A DNA stretch of 64,000 bases from Orientallactaga sibirica (GCA_036365145.1 JAEOAD010000048.1:13414501-13478500), one strand, 5' to 3'. Numbered from the stretch's first letter, positions 12,171 through 24,829 are shown. The notes: generated by a model not told the origin, from the sequence alone. Translations and numbers: made by a program.

Positions 12171-12262
12171 TGGGCTAGGGATATAGCTCACTGGTGAAGC
12201 GCTTGCCAAGCACATGCAAGGCTCTAGGTACAATCCTGGTAACACCAATTTTTTTTTTTTTT
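12171..12262 (+). repeat. ID-like SINE
   Basis: tgggctagggatatagctca, then gcgcttgccaagcacatgcaagg and a B box-like gtacaatcctgg. This is the rodent ID core (tRNA-Ala/BC1 derived); the tail is a T-run here rather than A. Confidence 0.7.
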
Positions 12263-12448
12263 ATTTGTAGAATGAATAGGACAAGCTAGAAGTAAAATCA
12301 TGTTTAAAGCCAATGAAGTGGTAGAAAACAGCAGGTGGTCGATAAACATTGAGAGGTGAAGTGTGAGGCTAGAATCCCTGCTGCAGAGCACTGGAACCTA
12401 GATAGCAATCTAGATTCTTGTCCAGTTGTCTAGTTTATGAATGAGTGT

Positions 12449-12535
12449 AATGCCTTACCCAAGACTGGTAGGTAGTGTAAAAGCCAGGTTAGGGAAACCC
12501 GAGGCTCCAGATTTCCCACTTAATCTGCTTTCTTT
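12449..12535 (-). repeat. MIR fragment
   Basis: ccttacccaagactggtagg, then agtgtaaaagccaggttagg: the reverse of the MIR core (cttgcccaaggtcac and cagagccgggat in consensus). Diverged. Confidence 0.5.
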
Positions 12536-12802
12536 TGTATTAACTAAGCATCAAAGAAGGGCCTCACTATAGAAGAGGATTCCATAGATGTTATGATATA
12601 TCATGTGAAGTTTGTGGTACCTAGATTCTCTCTAGCAGTGGTAGTCTTTGTGGTAATGAAATTAGTATTAACTTTCAGGCACAAATACTTGACTTCCAAT
12701 TCTGATCACTTTTTTCTTTGTGATTTCTCATTATAAAATATACTACATGTTAGAATATCAATAATTGTAACTGAAATGATATAGTATAAAATAAATATTC
12801 AG

Positions 12803-13019
12803 TGCTGGAGAGATGGCTTAGCCACCAAGGCACTTGCATGCGAAGCCTAAGGACCCATGTTCGACTCTCCAGGTCCCATGTAAGCCAGATGCATGAGGTG
12901 ATGAAAGCACACAAGGTTGCACATGCATACAAGGCAGTACACACATCTGGAGTTTGATTTCAGTGGCTGGAGGCCCTGGCGTGCCAGTTCTCTCTCTCCC
13001 TTTGCTGTTGCTCTCTTGC

Positions 13020-13051
<32 letters not shown>
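12803..13051 (+). repeat. tRNA-derived SINE, long-insert variant
   Basis: Contains an extra roughly 35 bp between gccagatgcatgaggtgatg and cacacatctggagtttgat, as in the copies at 17221, 54139 and 61239. Ends in an A29 run. Confidence 0.9.
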
Positions 13052-13054
<3 letters not shown>

Positions 13055-13085
13055 CAGTCTCTGTTGGACTTGCCTCAAAAAATTT

Positions 13086-13554
13086 TTAAGAAAATAAATG
13101 TTTATTTTGAAATACAGCTCCACAGCAGAGGAGTAGAGGAAGATAGAGAAGGTCACTTATGAGGCCTAAAAACTGCACCTCTGGCCCACAAGCTGCTCGG
13201 TAAACCAGTCTAGTCACCACAGACAATAAATTGAGTTGGAGCACGCAGACATGCCATTGCATCAGGAAGAATGACATTGCCAGGTGAAACAAAGATGGAA
13301 GTAATGAAAGTGCTTTGTAGTACAGTTTCTAGCTAAGCCAAAGAACTCATGTAGTGTTTACAGTGAAGCAAAGATCTTGTGGTACAATTTAAAAATCATC
13401 AGATGGTATACAGTGAAGATACAAAATCCTTGCAAATTAGCATTGTACCATCCCCATGTCCTTGACCGCCAGTCCTGCTGTGGTTACGGTAGAGACACGT
13501 AATCACAGCCTGTTTTACATGGAGCCCTGAATGGCTACAGGATCCTCCTTGTTT
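13086..13554 (-). pseudogene. Possible 3' UTR-like retrocopy fragment (weak)
   Basis: On the minus strand this non-repetitive block ends with an AATAAA-containing segment (caaaataaacatttatttt) close to the A-rich flank, as a copied mRNA 3' end would. No coding frame is recognisable and no TSD is seen. It may equally be plain intron sequence. Confidence 0.2.
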
Positions 13555-13816
13555 GTGTGTAAACGCATACATGTATCGCATGTGGTGTGTGTGTATGTGT
13601 GTGTGTGTGTGTGGTTTGTGTGTGCGTACATGCATGCGGAGGCCAGAAGAGAATAATGGGTGACCTTTATTGTTATTCCACTTTATTTCCCTAAGACAGA
13701 GTTTCACTGAACCTGGAGCTGCTATTTTCTGTTGGACTGGCTGACCAGAGAGCCCCAGCATTCTGTCTCCACACCCAGCAGGGGTAGTAAGGTTGCAGGT
13801 GTTTGTGGCCATGCCC

Positions 13817-13850
<34 letters not shown>

Positions 13851-14058
13851 GTTTTGCAAGGTAGGGTCTCACTCTGGTCCAGGCTGACCTGGAATTAACT
13901 ATGTAGTCTCAGGGTGGCCTCGAACTCTCGGCAATCCTCCTACCTCTGCCTCCCAAGTGCTGGGATTAAAGGTGTGCGCCACCACGCCCGGCCATGCCCA
14001 GCTTTTTAAAACACAGTTACTGAGAATCAAACTCAGACATTCTTAGGACCCCATGCAC
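13555..14058 (-). repeat. B4-type SINE split by a B1
   Basis: TG-rich left end with a GTGT microsatellite (13583-13623), ggaggccagaagagaataat, then gttgcaggtgtttgtggcca. It resumes after the B1 with tactgagaatcaaactcag, the reversed tRNA-side sequence. Confidence 0.7.
13824..13990 (-). repeat. B1 SINE inserted in the B4 element
   Basis: Long T-run, complete body to accacgcccgg. Flanking TSD ggccatgcccagcttttt is seen on both sides (about 13807-13824 and 13990-14007). Confidence 0.93.
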
Positions 14059-14140
14059 AAGTATACAGAGTGAATTCAAGGTCAGCCTGGGCTAGAGCAA
14101 GACCCTACTTTGAAAACAACAATAAAAATAATAATAAAAA
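14059..14140 (+). repeat. B1 3' half
   Basis: Starts within B1 at cagagtgaattcaaggtcag and ends in an AATA-rich tail; 5' truncated. Confidence 0.75.
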
Positions 14141-14143
14141 GGT

Positions 14144-14345
14144 GGGGCAGGGAGATGGCTTAGCAGTTAAGGCACTTGCCTGCAAAGCCTAATGACCCAT
14201 GTTTAATTCCCCAGTGCCCACATAGGGCCAGATGCACAAGGTGGTGCATGCATCTGGAGTTCATTTGCCATAGCTAGAGGCCCTAGCAGACTTATTCTGC
14301 CTATCTGTCTCTCTCTGCTTGCAAATAAATAAATAAATAATTTTA
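14144..14345 (+). repeat. tRNA-derived SINE
   Basis: Head ggggcagggagatggcttag, complete body and AAATA tail, directly after the B1 tail. Confidence 0.92.
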
Positions 14346-15094
14346 AAAAGTGAAAAGACAAATTTTTGAAAATAGAAGAGCATTGAAGTTGTCAACAGTA
14401 TTCCAATTACTCCAAGAAGGAGGACTTCTTCTTTCTTCAAGTGAAGGGAGGCGGTTTTTTATGAAAAAACAGGATATGTGGCCATGTTTCTCAAGGCAAG
14501 GTTATATTGATGGTAAAGCTGCCTGTTTTTAGGTGGAGAGGCCCAAGAATTTTCTGTACGTTTGAATCACTGAGCAGCTTCTGTATAGTTTTATTTTGTG
14601 AGTAACAGGTGTTTGACCTTAATTCAGTGGTTTCATGATTCTGAAACAGGTGACAATATTGATCATACCTGGGTCTTTCAAGTTCTAATACCTGAAATAC
14701 AGGATTATATATGACCATGTTGTATATAGCATGCCTGCAAATTTCAGGCATATACATGTTTCATACCATGCATTCTTGTGTGCATTCAGAATTGTTGTAA
14801 TGTGCGGTGACCGAATGTAATGTAAACTCTGTTTCCATAGATAAAAACGAAAACTTGTTTAGAGCTCTATAGATGTGGGGAAATGTAGAGAATGATAAAG
14901 GAGAACTTGGAAACCTCATTACCACAGCTGGTCGTGCTGACATGTTCCTTTGTTCCCCTGTGGCGAGGTGAGCACAGTCTTTTACTTGACATGGTATGGT
15001 GCATGATATCTTACCAAGTACTGTCATGTATTTTAAATCCCCATCATATGTGGTGACCTCATCAATATGCTCATTTTTATTGTTAGAGTTCATT

Positions 15095-15258
15095 TATTTA
15101 TTTGTTTATTTAGAGACAAGATCTTGCGTAGCCCAGGCTGTCCTCAGACTTTCTCTGCAGCCTAAGATGATCTGGAACCTTGATCTTGATCTTTCTGCCT
15201 CCATTTTCCAAGTTTGGCATGGCTTATTATATAAGCATGTGCCACCATGCCCAGTGAT
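15095..15258 (-). repeat. Old B1-type SINE
   Basis: tagcccaggctgtcctcaga at the left and gtgccaccatgcccag at the right, middle diverged. Resembles an early B1 rather than the young local form. Confidence 0.65.
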
Positions 15259-15361
15259 CGTTAGGATTTTGGAAGAACATACTTCATGTGTCATACTTTA
15301 TTTCTCTTTTTAACTTATTTACATCAAGTCAGTTTCAAAGACTAGCATCTACCAGTTAGTG

Positions 15362-15540
15362 TATTTCTTCTTCTTCTTCTTCTTTTTATTTTATTTATTT
15401 TTATTTTTTGGTGTTTCGAGGTAGTGTCTCACTCTAGCTCAGGCTGACCTGGAATTCATTGTGTAGTCTCAGGGTGGCCTCGAACTCACAGTGATCCTCC
15501 TACGTGCTGAAATTAAAGGTGTGTGCCACCACACCCGGCT
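15362..15540 (-). repeat. B1 SINE with internal deletion
   Basis: A TTC-repeat/T-rich tail, then standard antisense B1. About 20 bp are missing between gatcctcctac and gtgctgaaatt. Confidence 0.9.
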
Positions 15541-16175
15541 ATATTACATTTTTTTATAACTAATACTAACTTTCCCAAAGGGCTTACCCTGTCTAGGCTC
15601 ATCTCTCTCCCAAAATCTGACCACTTGTCCATCAGAACTCATTAATTCTTTCCATTAGGGTTAGAAGGGGAACAGGAGGCTTAGCTTAAACCCATGAATA
15701 TTTTTAAGTTTTTTCAAATTTAAATTTTATTTTTCACAATTTCATAGATATGTATTTCAATCATATTTAAAACCCATATGCCCTATTAGTTACTTTGCTG
15801 GTATCCCATATTGAGTGGAGGAAGTTGTCAAAACTAGCATATTTTAATTATATATGACATCTTGATCTGAACTGCGTCAGGTATTTGCAGAGTATAATCA
15901 TAAATATAAACATAGAGACAGCTGTTCAACAGCTGGATGTTAAAGCACACTCCTGAAACCATTGGCTATTAGCAGTCTTTGCTACCTTCCTTCACCCCCT
16001 GGTCAGCTTAAGAAATTTTATTCTGAATCCATTAATTCTGCCATTGCTTCCACTTTGGGGCTGTTTTTCCCTCAGTGCCCACAATTGTAGCCAACTTTGT
16101 CCTTTGAGATTTGGTCTTATTTTGAAAAAAAAATTCAAAACAAAATCTGCAATTAGTGTTAAAAACTGTATAACA

Positions 16176-16357
16176 GGGGCTGAGATGATGAATTCGTGGT
16201 TAAAAGTTCTTGTTTGCAAAGCCTACCAACCTGGTTCAATTCCTAAGCTGCCCACATAAACCAGATGCAAAAATAAAATGGCTCAAGCCTCTGACCCTCA
16301 TTTTGCACAGCCAAGAGGCCCTGATACACACACAGGCAAATAATTAAATATTTAAAA
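16176..16357 (+). repeat. tRNA-derived SINE, diverged
   Basis: ggggctgagatgatgaattc, then ctggttcaattcc and gaggccctgatacacac; the body is disturbed by an ataaaatggctcaagcctct segment. Confidence 0.75.
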
Positions 16358-17044
16358 ACTGCATAATACTATAAGCTGAAAAAGAAAAACAAAAGTGATC
16401 TGCCTAATAATAACGCATGGTTATATATGGGGAATGGAGGTGATGGAAGACACAGGCAAACAGTCCTAGGTTTGAAAATTCCTTGAAAGTCTGTGATCTG
16501 ATTCTCACTGTCCTCCGGGGAGCAACTGTGTTCATCCACCTGGTCCAAGGGACTACTGTGAGGAACCATACTCACACATGTAGAAGGTTCTGGTTTTGTT
16601 ACAAACTTAGGGTTTTATGGTTGTTACGTATAGAAACAAGAAACTATATGATGATATAATCTATTGGGACAGTTTTACTTAACCAGGTGTCATTTTCAAG
16701 TGGTTTGAAGTATCTTGTTTCATTCTGTTACTCCTGGTTTCTCCATACATGTGGTCTTGCTCGTCAGCAGGCTGCGTGGCTTAGCCTGCTGGCTTTCAGC
16801 CAAAGCAGCTTGGTTCCTGCAGAGACTTGGCAATGCTGGAGCATCTTTGATTGCCACGTCTTTTGTTGATGTTGGAGGTGGCAGGCATCTAGTTGGAGGA
16901 GACTAGGGATGATGGTGTACATCTTACCATGTGTGAAACAACCCCACAAGGAAGAATTACCCAATCTAAAACCTTAGTCATGCTGAGGTTGAGAAACCTT
17001 GTCTTGGAGTAAAACCTCGAGCTCAGAACTAGAGCAGTAGTAAA

Positions 17045-17165
17045 TCTTCCACTCTGACAAGATGTGTAACCTCAGTTAAGCCCAAATATCCTCATATGGA
17101 AAAATAAAGATGGCTATACACCTCGTGTAATTATACTTAACAGTTTCTGAAACGTGGTAAATAGT
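17045..17165 (+). repeat. MIR fragment
   Basis: atgtgtaacctcagttaagc and atcctcatatggaaaaataa follow the MIR core (tgtgaccttgggcaagttac, tcctcatctgtaaaatggg in consensus). Confidence 0.5.
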
Positions 17166-17220
17166 CAAGTATGATTGTTCCTATTCTCACCACCAATGGT
17201 TTATCAAAAATTACTAGATT

Positions 17221-17420
17221 GGGGCTGGAGTGATGGCTTAGTGGTTAAACTACTTGCCTGTGAAGCCCAGGACCCAGATTCGACTCCCCAGAAGCCATGT
17301 AAGCCAGATGCACAAGGTGATGATGCACATAAGTTGATCCATGTGTACGGGGTAGTGCACGCATCTGGAGCTCAATTGCGATGGCTATAGCCCTCGTGTG
17401 CCAGTTCTCTCTCACACATT
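17221..17420 (+). repeat. tRNA-derived SINE, long-insert variant
   Basis: Has the extra segment acaaggtgatgatgcacata before the cacgcatctggagct block. Short CT segment; tail cut by the following B1. Confidence 0.9.
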
Positions 17421-17436
17421 AAAAAATGACTAGGTT

Positions 17437-17590
17437 AGCTGGGCTTGGTGGCGCATGCCTTTAATCCCAGCACTTGGGAGGCAGAGGTAGGATCACCATG
17501 AGTTCGAGGCCACCCTGCGACAACTTAGTGAGTACTAGGTCAGCCTGGACTAGAGTGAAACCCTACCCCGGAAAAAAAAAGAAAAAGAAA
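17437..17590 (+). repeat. B1 SINE
   Basis: agctgggcttggtggcgcat, short internal deletion, A/AAAAG tail. Perfect TSD aaaaatgactaggtt at 17422-17436 and 17591-17605. Confidence 0.94.
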
Positions 17591-18312
17591 AAAAATGACT
17601 AGGTTGAAGTTTGGTGAGTACTTATGTGCATCTTGAAATTTAGGGGTTCCTTTGCTAATTCCTCACTTGATAAGCACGTAATAGCCATGCTTCAGCCAGC
17701 CCATGTAGTTTGTCTTCCATGGTTTTCTTGTCATCTGTGCTTCAGGCTACCTTATTTACACTGAAGTTATCAAAGTAACTAGTACTAAAACTGTGTCTTT
17801 AGAGTGCAAACTGTCAGGTGGAGGGAGCACCTTAGTATAACCTCAGTAGTTGCTACGGCTTTTTAGAGCTCTGGTCTGCCTGCCGGATGTGGTAATAAAG
17901 GCTTTTCTCTTCCTCTCTAATGGTCCCTTGATGATTTTATTGACGCACTTAGGGAGGAAGACCAGCTGGCTCAGTCCTTGTACCATGCCTTCATTAAGGA
18001 TATTCTTATGATACCACAGTCACCATTCCATGACAACCTGACTAATGGTGGAGAGAAAAGCAGAAGGAAGCAGAAGTGGAGGAGGAATGGGAGCCATGGT
18101 GATTGTGCCTTCTAGGAGTTGGCAGTCTAGTTGAGGGTTAGCCTTCATGCCTATTTAGTTGATATTTGGATCTGTAGGCCTCTGTGTTCAGTAGAAAGTA
18201 AATCAGCAAGTAGGACAGGGATGTATCAGGAACAGCCATTTTCTTTGAAGTAATTACATCTCACACACAAATGTAATTGTATGAAGATATAGAATTTATA
18301 GTTTTCATTTTT

Positions 18313-18347
18313 AAACTCTTGAAAAGTATTTTATTTATTATTTATTA

Positions 18348-18387
<40 letters not shown>

Positions 18388-18564
18388 AAGAGCCCAACAG
18401 AGGGAATGAATATGGATGTGCCAGGGCTTCCTGCTATGGCAAACAAACTCCAGACACTTGCAGCACTTAGCGCATCTGGCTTTATGTGGGTACTGGGGAA
18501 TCGAACCCAGGCTGTTAGGCCTTGCAAGCAAGTTCCTTTAACCACTGAGCCATCTCTCCAGCCC
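18313..18564 (-). repeat. tRNA-derived SINE
   Basis: Antisense with a (GA)13-type run. Flanked by tatagttttcattttt (18297-18312) and tataattttcattttt (18565-18580). Confidence 0.93.
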
Positions 18565-19112
18565 TATAATTTTCATTTTTGTTGATCATTGCAATAGTAG
18601 TAAAAGGTAAACTGATAAAGATACATAAAGTACTAATACATTTGAACATGTTGAGGCTGTGAAAACATACTGAGGAATTTCACTGTGGAATTCGAAATGC
18701 TTTTTCTGTACTGTTCTGCCTAGTGAAAATAAATGTTTTGGGAGGCCTTGAAAAGGACTGGGGTGTTCACCAGGTAAATATGTGAGAATGAAGATATATA
18801 CAGAGAGACATTAAGCTTCTTTAATTGTAAGATCCTCCTTGATTGCACTTACAACCTAAGCCATTTTCTTTGTGAACCTTCCATCTCTTTAAGTCCCTAG
18901 CACATGGTTGTCTTTCTCCTTCCCTTCTCTGACCCTAAGACATTTAATGTGACATGGAGGTAGAAAACATCAACCAGCAGAAGATAAGTAATAAAATATA
19001 GAGATCAGGAAAAATGCACTAATAATATTTTTCTTACTTGTTAAGATTGTGTTTTCATAAGGGATTTCTACAAATTATTTATAATAGATTTATAAGTACA
19101 TTAACTACTAAT

Positions 19113-19282
19113 TTTTATTTATTTATTTATTTATTTTTGTTTTTTTGAGGTAGGGTCTCACTCTAGCCCAGGCTGACCTGGAATTCACTCTGTCGTCTCA
19201 GGGTGGCCTCAAACTCACGGCGATCCTTCTACCTCTTCCTCCCAAGTGTTGGGATTAAAGGCTTGCGCCACCGTGCTCAGCT
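19113..19282 (-). repeat. B1 SINE
   Basis: Antisense; (ATTT)n tail, complete body, flanked by ctaatt on both sides. Confidence 0.92.
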
Positions 19283-19709
19283 AATTGCTAAGTCTTCAGC
19301 ACTGTAATTCAACCAGGTTCCCTTTCTCTACAACACATGCTTCTTCATCTAAAATTTTTCTCTAAGTTTCTTTGCATCTAGAGTATGAAATCTGAGAAAT
19401 ACTGGCTGAATTCAGAATAATATTTAGTGAAAGTTTAAAAGAATATCCAAATAATATCTTTTAATAGTATGGGTTTACCTTTATAATAGAATTCAGACCA
19501 ATTCATGAGACACAATAAAATTATTTATTTTATCACCTAGAAGAACTGAGGCCCTGGCAGATAGGAAATCTTTGAAAAGATGCATATTCTAGCAAGTTCA
19601 AAGTGCTTGTATAGTTTTATCAGAAAACATTCATATAACTATCAAATATAATCAGTGTTGGAATTCACAGAAGAGTTAGACCTTTGTTAGAATCAGCACA
19701 AATATTGGG

Positions 19710-19712
<3 letters not shown>

Positions 19713-19745
<33 letters not shown>

Positions 19746-19770
19746 CACACCAACACACCAACACACACAT
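19713..19770. repeat. (CA)n microsatellite
   Basis: About 14 pure CA units and then an irregular CA/CAA stretch. Confidence 0.93.
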
Positions 19771-20139
19771 GAAACCTGGAAGAGTTTCTATGTACATTTG
19801 TTCAGATCATCCCCTCCAAGTTGTGAGCACCATTGGTCCAAAGGGATCTTTGAAAGTTTTTTAAATGTTTTTATTACAGTTGTTAGGTACAAAGATGGAT
19901 GGTTTGTTTTTGACAAATTTCTGGTAGTTGACAGTCAGGGGTCTTGTCTGCAGTAGGGAAGACATCATTCGGGTTCATGGCAGGCTGCTGAAGGACCTCT
20001 TTTCTTTCAGTTGGGCATAACAGCTGTAAAACATTGCTGGGCTAATGTGATGACAAGCAAGCAAGAATCCACCCTTGTCCCAGTGAAGCCTCTTGGATCC
20101 TGTACTAACAGAATAATTCTAAATTTCTCATAGGAAAGT

Positions 20140-20283
20140 TTTGTTTTTGAGGTAAGGTCTCACTCTAGCCCAGGCTAAACTGGACTTCACTCTGTAGTCT
20201 CAAGGTGGCCTCGAACTCAGGTGATCCTCCTACCTCTGCCTCCCGAGGACTGGGATTAAAGGCGTGAGCCACTACGCCCGGCT
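20140..20283 (-). repeat. B1 SINE
   Basis: Antisense, short tail, ends gagccactacgcccggct. Confidence 0.92.
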
Positions 20284-20285
20284 TT

Positions 20286-20830
20286 AATTTTTTTGTTACA
20301 GAGTTTCAAGCATTCATAAAAATAAAAGCTAGTCTAATGGGCTCCTTTGTCACTATCACCATGCATCTACAACAGATAACATAAACTCTTCCTGTTGCAC
20401 TTCCTCACTGTGATCCTCCCCCATCAATTGTTTTTAAAACATCCCCAGCTATCTTGTCATTTGACCTTAATTCATCAGACATGAATCTCCAACAAGTAAA
20501 GTATAAATATATCACTTTATTTTGACAGTCACAAGAATTGGCTGCATAGGATTAGAATCACTAAATCAAGGATTAACATATTTAACATAATGAGCAACCA
20601 CAGACCTTTTCCAGAGTGGCTGCACCATTTTACATTCCCATCAGCAACATTTGAAGAGTACATCATGATTTTGCCAGCTCTTGCGACTGTCAGTCATGTG
20701 GATCATAGGCATACTTGAGTTTATGATGGCGTCTCCTAATGACTAAACAATGCTTGGTTTCTCTTCATGTGCGTTTGGTCTGTTTGAAATTTGTAGTTGA
20801 GTATTGGTTTTGTTTATAAGTATGTTTTTC
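20286..20830 (-). repeat. Old L1 3' region (antisense), low certainty
   Basis: ggctgcaccattttacattc, then cccatcagcaacatttgaag is the reversed 3' part of old mammalian L1 elements. The limits and the first 250 bp are uncertain. Confidence 0.5.
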
Positions 20831-22308
20831 AGTGTTATCTTTATTAGAATTTAAGATTTGCTCTATTTACAAATTTGGTTTATTAGATTGATAAGAATGC
20901 AGTTGGGAAAATTTGCTGTCAGATACTTAAAATATCTGAAAAGGAAATAAAATCTATTTAATTTATAACTGTAGTTCAGAATATAAGTACAGTTGTCCTT
21001 TGGTCATGGAGGGAAAAGACGTCATACAATTCTTATTTTAAAACAAGCATGTCTCTATTACCATCACTTGTACAGTTTTTTATAAGTGCTTCTAGATACT
21101 GAATTCACATAGTTGGAAGTTTGACTTGCTAGAGATCTTGGAGCAATTTTGAGCATATCATTTCCTTATGGAGGGGTGTAATGTGCAGAATGCCATGATA
21201 ACTCACAAGGAATTATAAACTATTTTTAGAAAGATCTGATTACTTGGGAGCCAAGGCAGAAGGAGATACTGCCCCTATTTTTGAAGCTCACGTAGTGGTC
21301 ACTGTCTCATGTCCCCAGCTCTTCCAGTTCTAGGCAGAGGAGAGGGAGACTCTCCACCTGCCCTGTTCATTTCCTCCATGGTCAGAGGACAAGCTGTGTT
21401 TGCACATTCCAGTTTATACATGACATAGTACAGAATGCAGAACTTCTGACCTCAGTCATCTGTAACTCAAAGGGCCAACATGTGGTCCACAGTTTACCTT
21501 TTGGGTCTCCAAGGATCCTCTTCACTCCTTCTGAGAACTCTGTCTCTTCATTTGTTTCTCCTTAGTTTTCAGTATAGGAGGGAGGTCTCAAACTCCTGCA
21601 GAAGTAGGACGATATTCTAATGGATTCCGCCTGTGGCTCTTCATTTCCTTCTTGGAAACCATCTGCTGCCATTTGTTTTGCTTTTTGTTTTGATGCTTCT
21701 AGATTTCTATTTTGTAGCAACTATAGCTTATACTTTTTAAAATGCTTCATCATTTGCCTACAATTGCTAGCACTAAAACTTATGCTATGTAGATAGTACT
21801 CTTAGCTTAGAAAGCATGCAGAGATGCTCAGTTTTATGTTGTATTTTACTGCTAATTGTATTCAGTTATTAACATTGTGACATTGGTGCATTTCTCACTT
21901 TATTTCTTTTCCTGCTTTTTATGCTGAATATTTGTTATACAATCCTAAGTAAATTGTGTGTTGGAATGTTATACTTAATAACAATGAATAAAACGCCATT
22001 GTATTAAAAGTCAGAATTCCTAAGTGTTCCAGAGACATTGATTTATAAATGAGAGCCTCACTATTAGAAGCACATGAGGTCATGACTGTCTGGGCACCAC
22101 TAAGTGACAGTATCCCTAGTCACAGGTTGATGCCCATTGTCTGCACAAGCTGAATGGGACTGCAGAGCCAAGCAGAGGCGGGGCGGAACAATCACTTCAG
22201 CCATTGGCAGGCAGTGGCCTCTGGAACAGAGCACTTGCTGGTCTTGGAATAGTGTTTACAAACAAGGAATAGGTTGGTTTTTATACTTTGCTTCCCTCTT
22301 CAACTGTT

Positions 22309-22464
22309 AAGCTGGATATAGTGGTGCACACCTTTAATCCTTGAACTTGGGAGGCAGAGGTTAGGAGGATCTCTGTGACTTCAAGGCCACCCTGAGGCTA
22401 CATAGTGAATTCCAGGTCAGCCTGGGCTAGAGCAAGACCCTACCTTGAAAAACAAACCAACTGG
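22309..22464 (+). repeat. B1 SINE
   Basis: gctggatatagtggtgcaca to gagcaagaccctacc. Flanked by caactgtt at 22301-22308 and 22465-22472. Confidence 0.92.
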
Positions 22465-22708
22465 CAACTGTTTATTTTGCTGTGTTCTGTGTCAGCTTAT
22501 ATTCTGTAACTGTAGAGAACAGTGACTCTTTTCACCTAATCGTGCATAATAGCAGCAATATTAAATACAGTTTTCTTAGTAATTAGTGGTGGATCTATTC
22601 CCTGATTATACATAAAGTAGCTATTATGTATATTACTGAACTCTATAGAAGTACTGCTGTAATCTGATACTCGGGTGTGTGTGTTCATCTTTCCAGTAGC
22701 TTAATTTA

Positions 22709-22920
22709 TTGTTTTTATTTATTTATAAGTGAGGGAGAGAGAAAGAGAGGGATGGAGGGAATGGGCACTCCAGGCCCTCTAGTCACTGCAAATGAATTTC
22801 AGACACATGCACCACCATGTGCATCTGGCTTATGTGGGTTCTGGGGAAATCAAACCTGGGTACTTGGGCTTTGCAGACAAGTGCCTTAACCTTTAAGCCA
22901 TCTCTCTAGCCCTATATGAA
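22709..22920 (-). repeat. tRNA-derived SINE
   Basis: Antisense, complete. Flanked by ttaattta at 22701-22708 and 22921-22928. Confidence 0.92.
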
Positions 22921-23830
22921 TTAATTTAAAATACATTGTAATCCTTTTTTGTAGTCTTTTTTTGATCTAAAAGCAGGAAAAACAGCACAGCCAAAGGTAC
23001 TTAACCCCCACAATCTTTCTGTAGCCACACAGAATAGTATATTTAATAATTATGTTTGTGCTACAAGAAATAAGTTATAAGGTGATTTTCTACCTTAAAG
23101 GATCATAATTAAATTAGAAAGTAAATATATATAAACTATATCTTGCTATAACAACTAATGTCATATATGTAAGATTACCTTAAAATTTATTCTCTAAGTT
23201 ATGGAGCTTGGAGGAATAAAAGAAGACCCTGTTCTAGTAGTAACACAACAAGCATGTAAGGCCACCAGTGATTAGATACGTCAGTGACTGGGTGGACATT
23301 CTGAGGAGAGATGAGTAGCGTAGCCCGGGTTGGTGGCCTTAAAACTGACCACACACGAATAGAAAGTCATTCTGGTGATTCTTGCCAGAAGGAAAAATGA
23401 TAATAACTATACAGATTTGGCTGAAGTAGACATTTGGGTAGAGAAGTGTAGTTGGGCTAGAGTTTGGATTATGCACTTGTGGTAAAAGTCACTTATCATC
23501 TGTAGAGACTATCATTCCTGCTTCACGGGTCTTGTCTATGACTAACCAACCATGTGCTTTATGTAAAGTGCTATGTAGCATTTACATGTGATCAGAAGCA
23601 CAGTGACAAAATGTTCAACTTCTGAGCTTTATTTTTATGTGCAGGATAGACTGGGTTGAGAATTTGACAACAAACAGAATTTGAGAATCAGAGATTAAGA
23701 AGCAGTGAGGAAAAAACAGTAGGATAAATGATGACCCTGAACCAATTCTACAGAAATGAAAGTCAGGAAAATACACATTATATCAGTTTTGAGGGGACAG
23801 CATGCTATATAATTAGACATGATAATCTGG

Positions 23831-24004
23831 AGCTGGGTGTGGTGGCACACACCTTTAATCCCAGCACTAAGGAGGCAGAGGTAGGAGGATCGCTGTGAGT
23901 TCAAGGACAGCCTGAGATTACGTAGTGAATTCAGGTCAGCCTTAGCTCAAAAACAAACAAACAAACAAACAAACAAACAAACAAACAAACAACCACAACA
24001 GAAA
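23831..24004 (+). repeat. B1 SINE with (AAAC)n tail
   Basis: Tail of 11 AAAC units (23949-23992). Perfect TSD gataatctgg at 23821-23830 and 24005-24014. Confidence 0.94.
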
Positions 24005-24063
24005 GATAATCTGGCAGTTGGAAAAATTAAAGTGATGCTCCATGGAAACTTAGTTTGGGGATA

Positions 24064-24702
24064 TAGCAATGTGCCACTTAATAACAGGGGACATGTTCTG
24101 AGAAGTGTGTCATTAGGCAATTTTGTCATATGTGAATGGTTTATAAATACATACATATGTGCATATTAATCATAGCCCTAGGATAGATGCTCTACATGGC
24201 ATATGTAGCCTTAGGACCACCATAAGCAAAGCATATGAGATTGAACAAAGCAGGAGAGAAAAGCATGCATCAGATGTGGTGGGGTGGGGTGCTTGCTGTC
24301 AGCATGATCCAGCTGCTGCTATAGCAGTGAAGTTTGTGGGAGCTGGTGTTTGAGATTGACTTGCTAGGCAAGGAGTGGTAGTGCTCTGCCCCTGAGCTTG
24401 AGCCCTAATTCATCAACTTTACTTCTTATACATAGAAGTAAGACATGCTAAAGTAATGATAAAAGGCCTAAGATACTAAATAGCTAAGTCATTATCAAGT
24501 ACTGCACACTGAACATGTATATGACAGTTGTATATGACAATCTACTACACAGTAGTGTCACCAGAGGCACTTGAGCAATGTGCTATTTATGATGGCTGCC
24601 GTGTCACTAAGTGGTAGAGAGTTTTTCAGCTCAATTATAATATGACTACCATTATATACACAGTTTGTCTTGGGACAGATTGTTATGTGGTATGTGACTG
24701 TT
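24064..24702. repeat. Ancient DNA transposon-like repeat with inverted ends
   Basis: Left end caatgtgccacttaataaca and right end gttatgtggtatgtgactg are imperfect inverted repeats. ggggacatgttctgagaagt and the interior fit an old mammalian repeat I recall. Family name uncertain. Confidence 0.6.
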
Positions 24703-24829
24703 CCAAATACAGGCTTTTCTTTCCCATGCACTTTTAGGAAAATATGGAGAAAATTATTTAGACTTGATTTCTGTGACTGTTGCTAGAAAAAAAGATAATT
24801 AAAAATTATTTAGAAAAGATAATTTTAAA

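Noticed and set aside
22140..22240. GC-rich patch (aggcggggcgg) as a CpG island or promoter
   Set aside because: Too short, few CpGs, no first exon with Ubl3-like coding sequence nearby.
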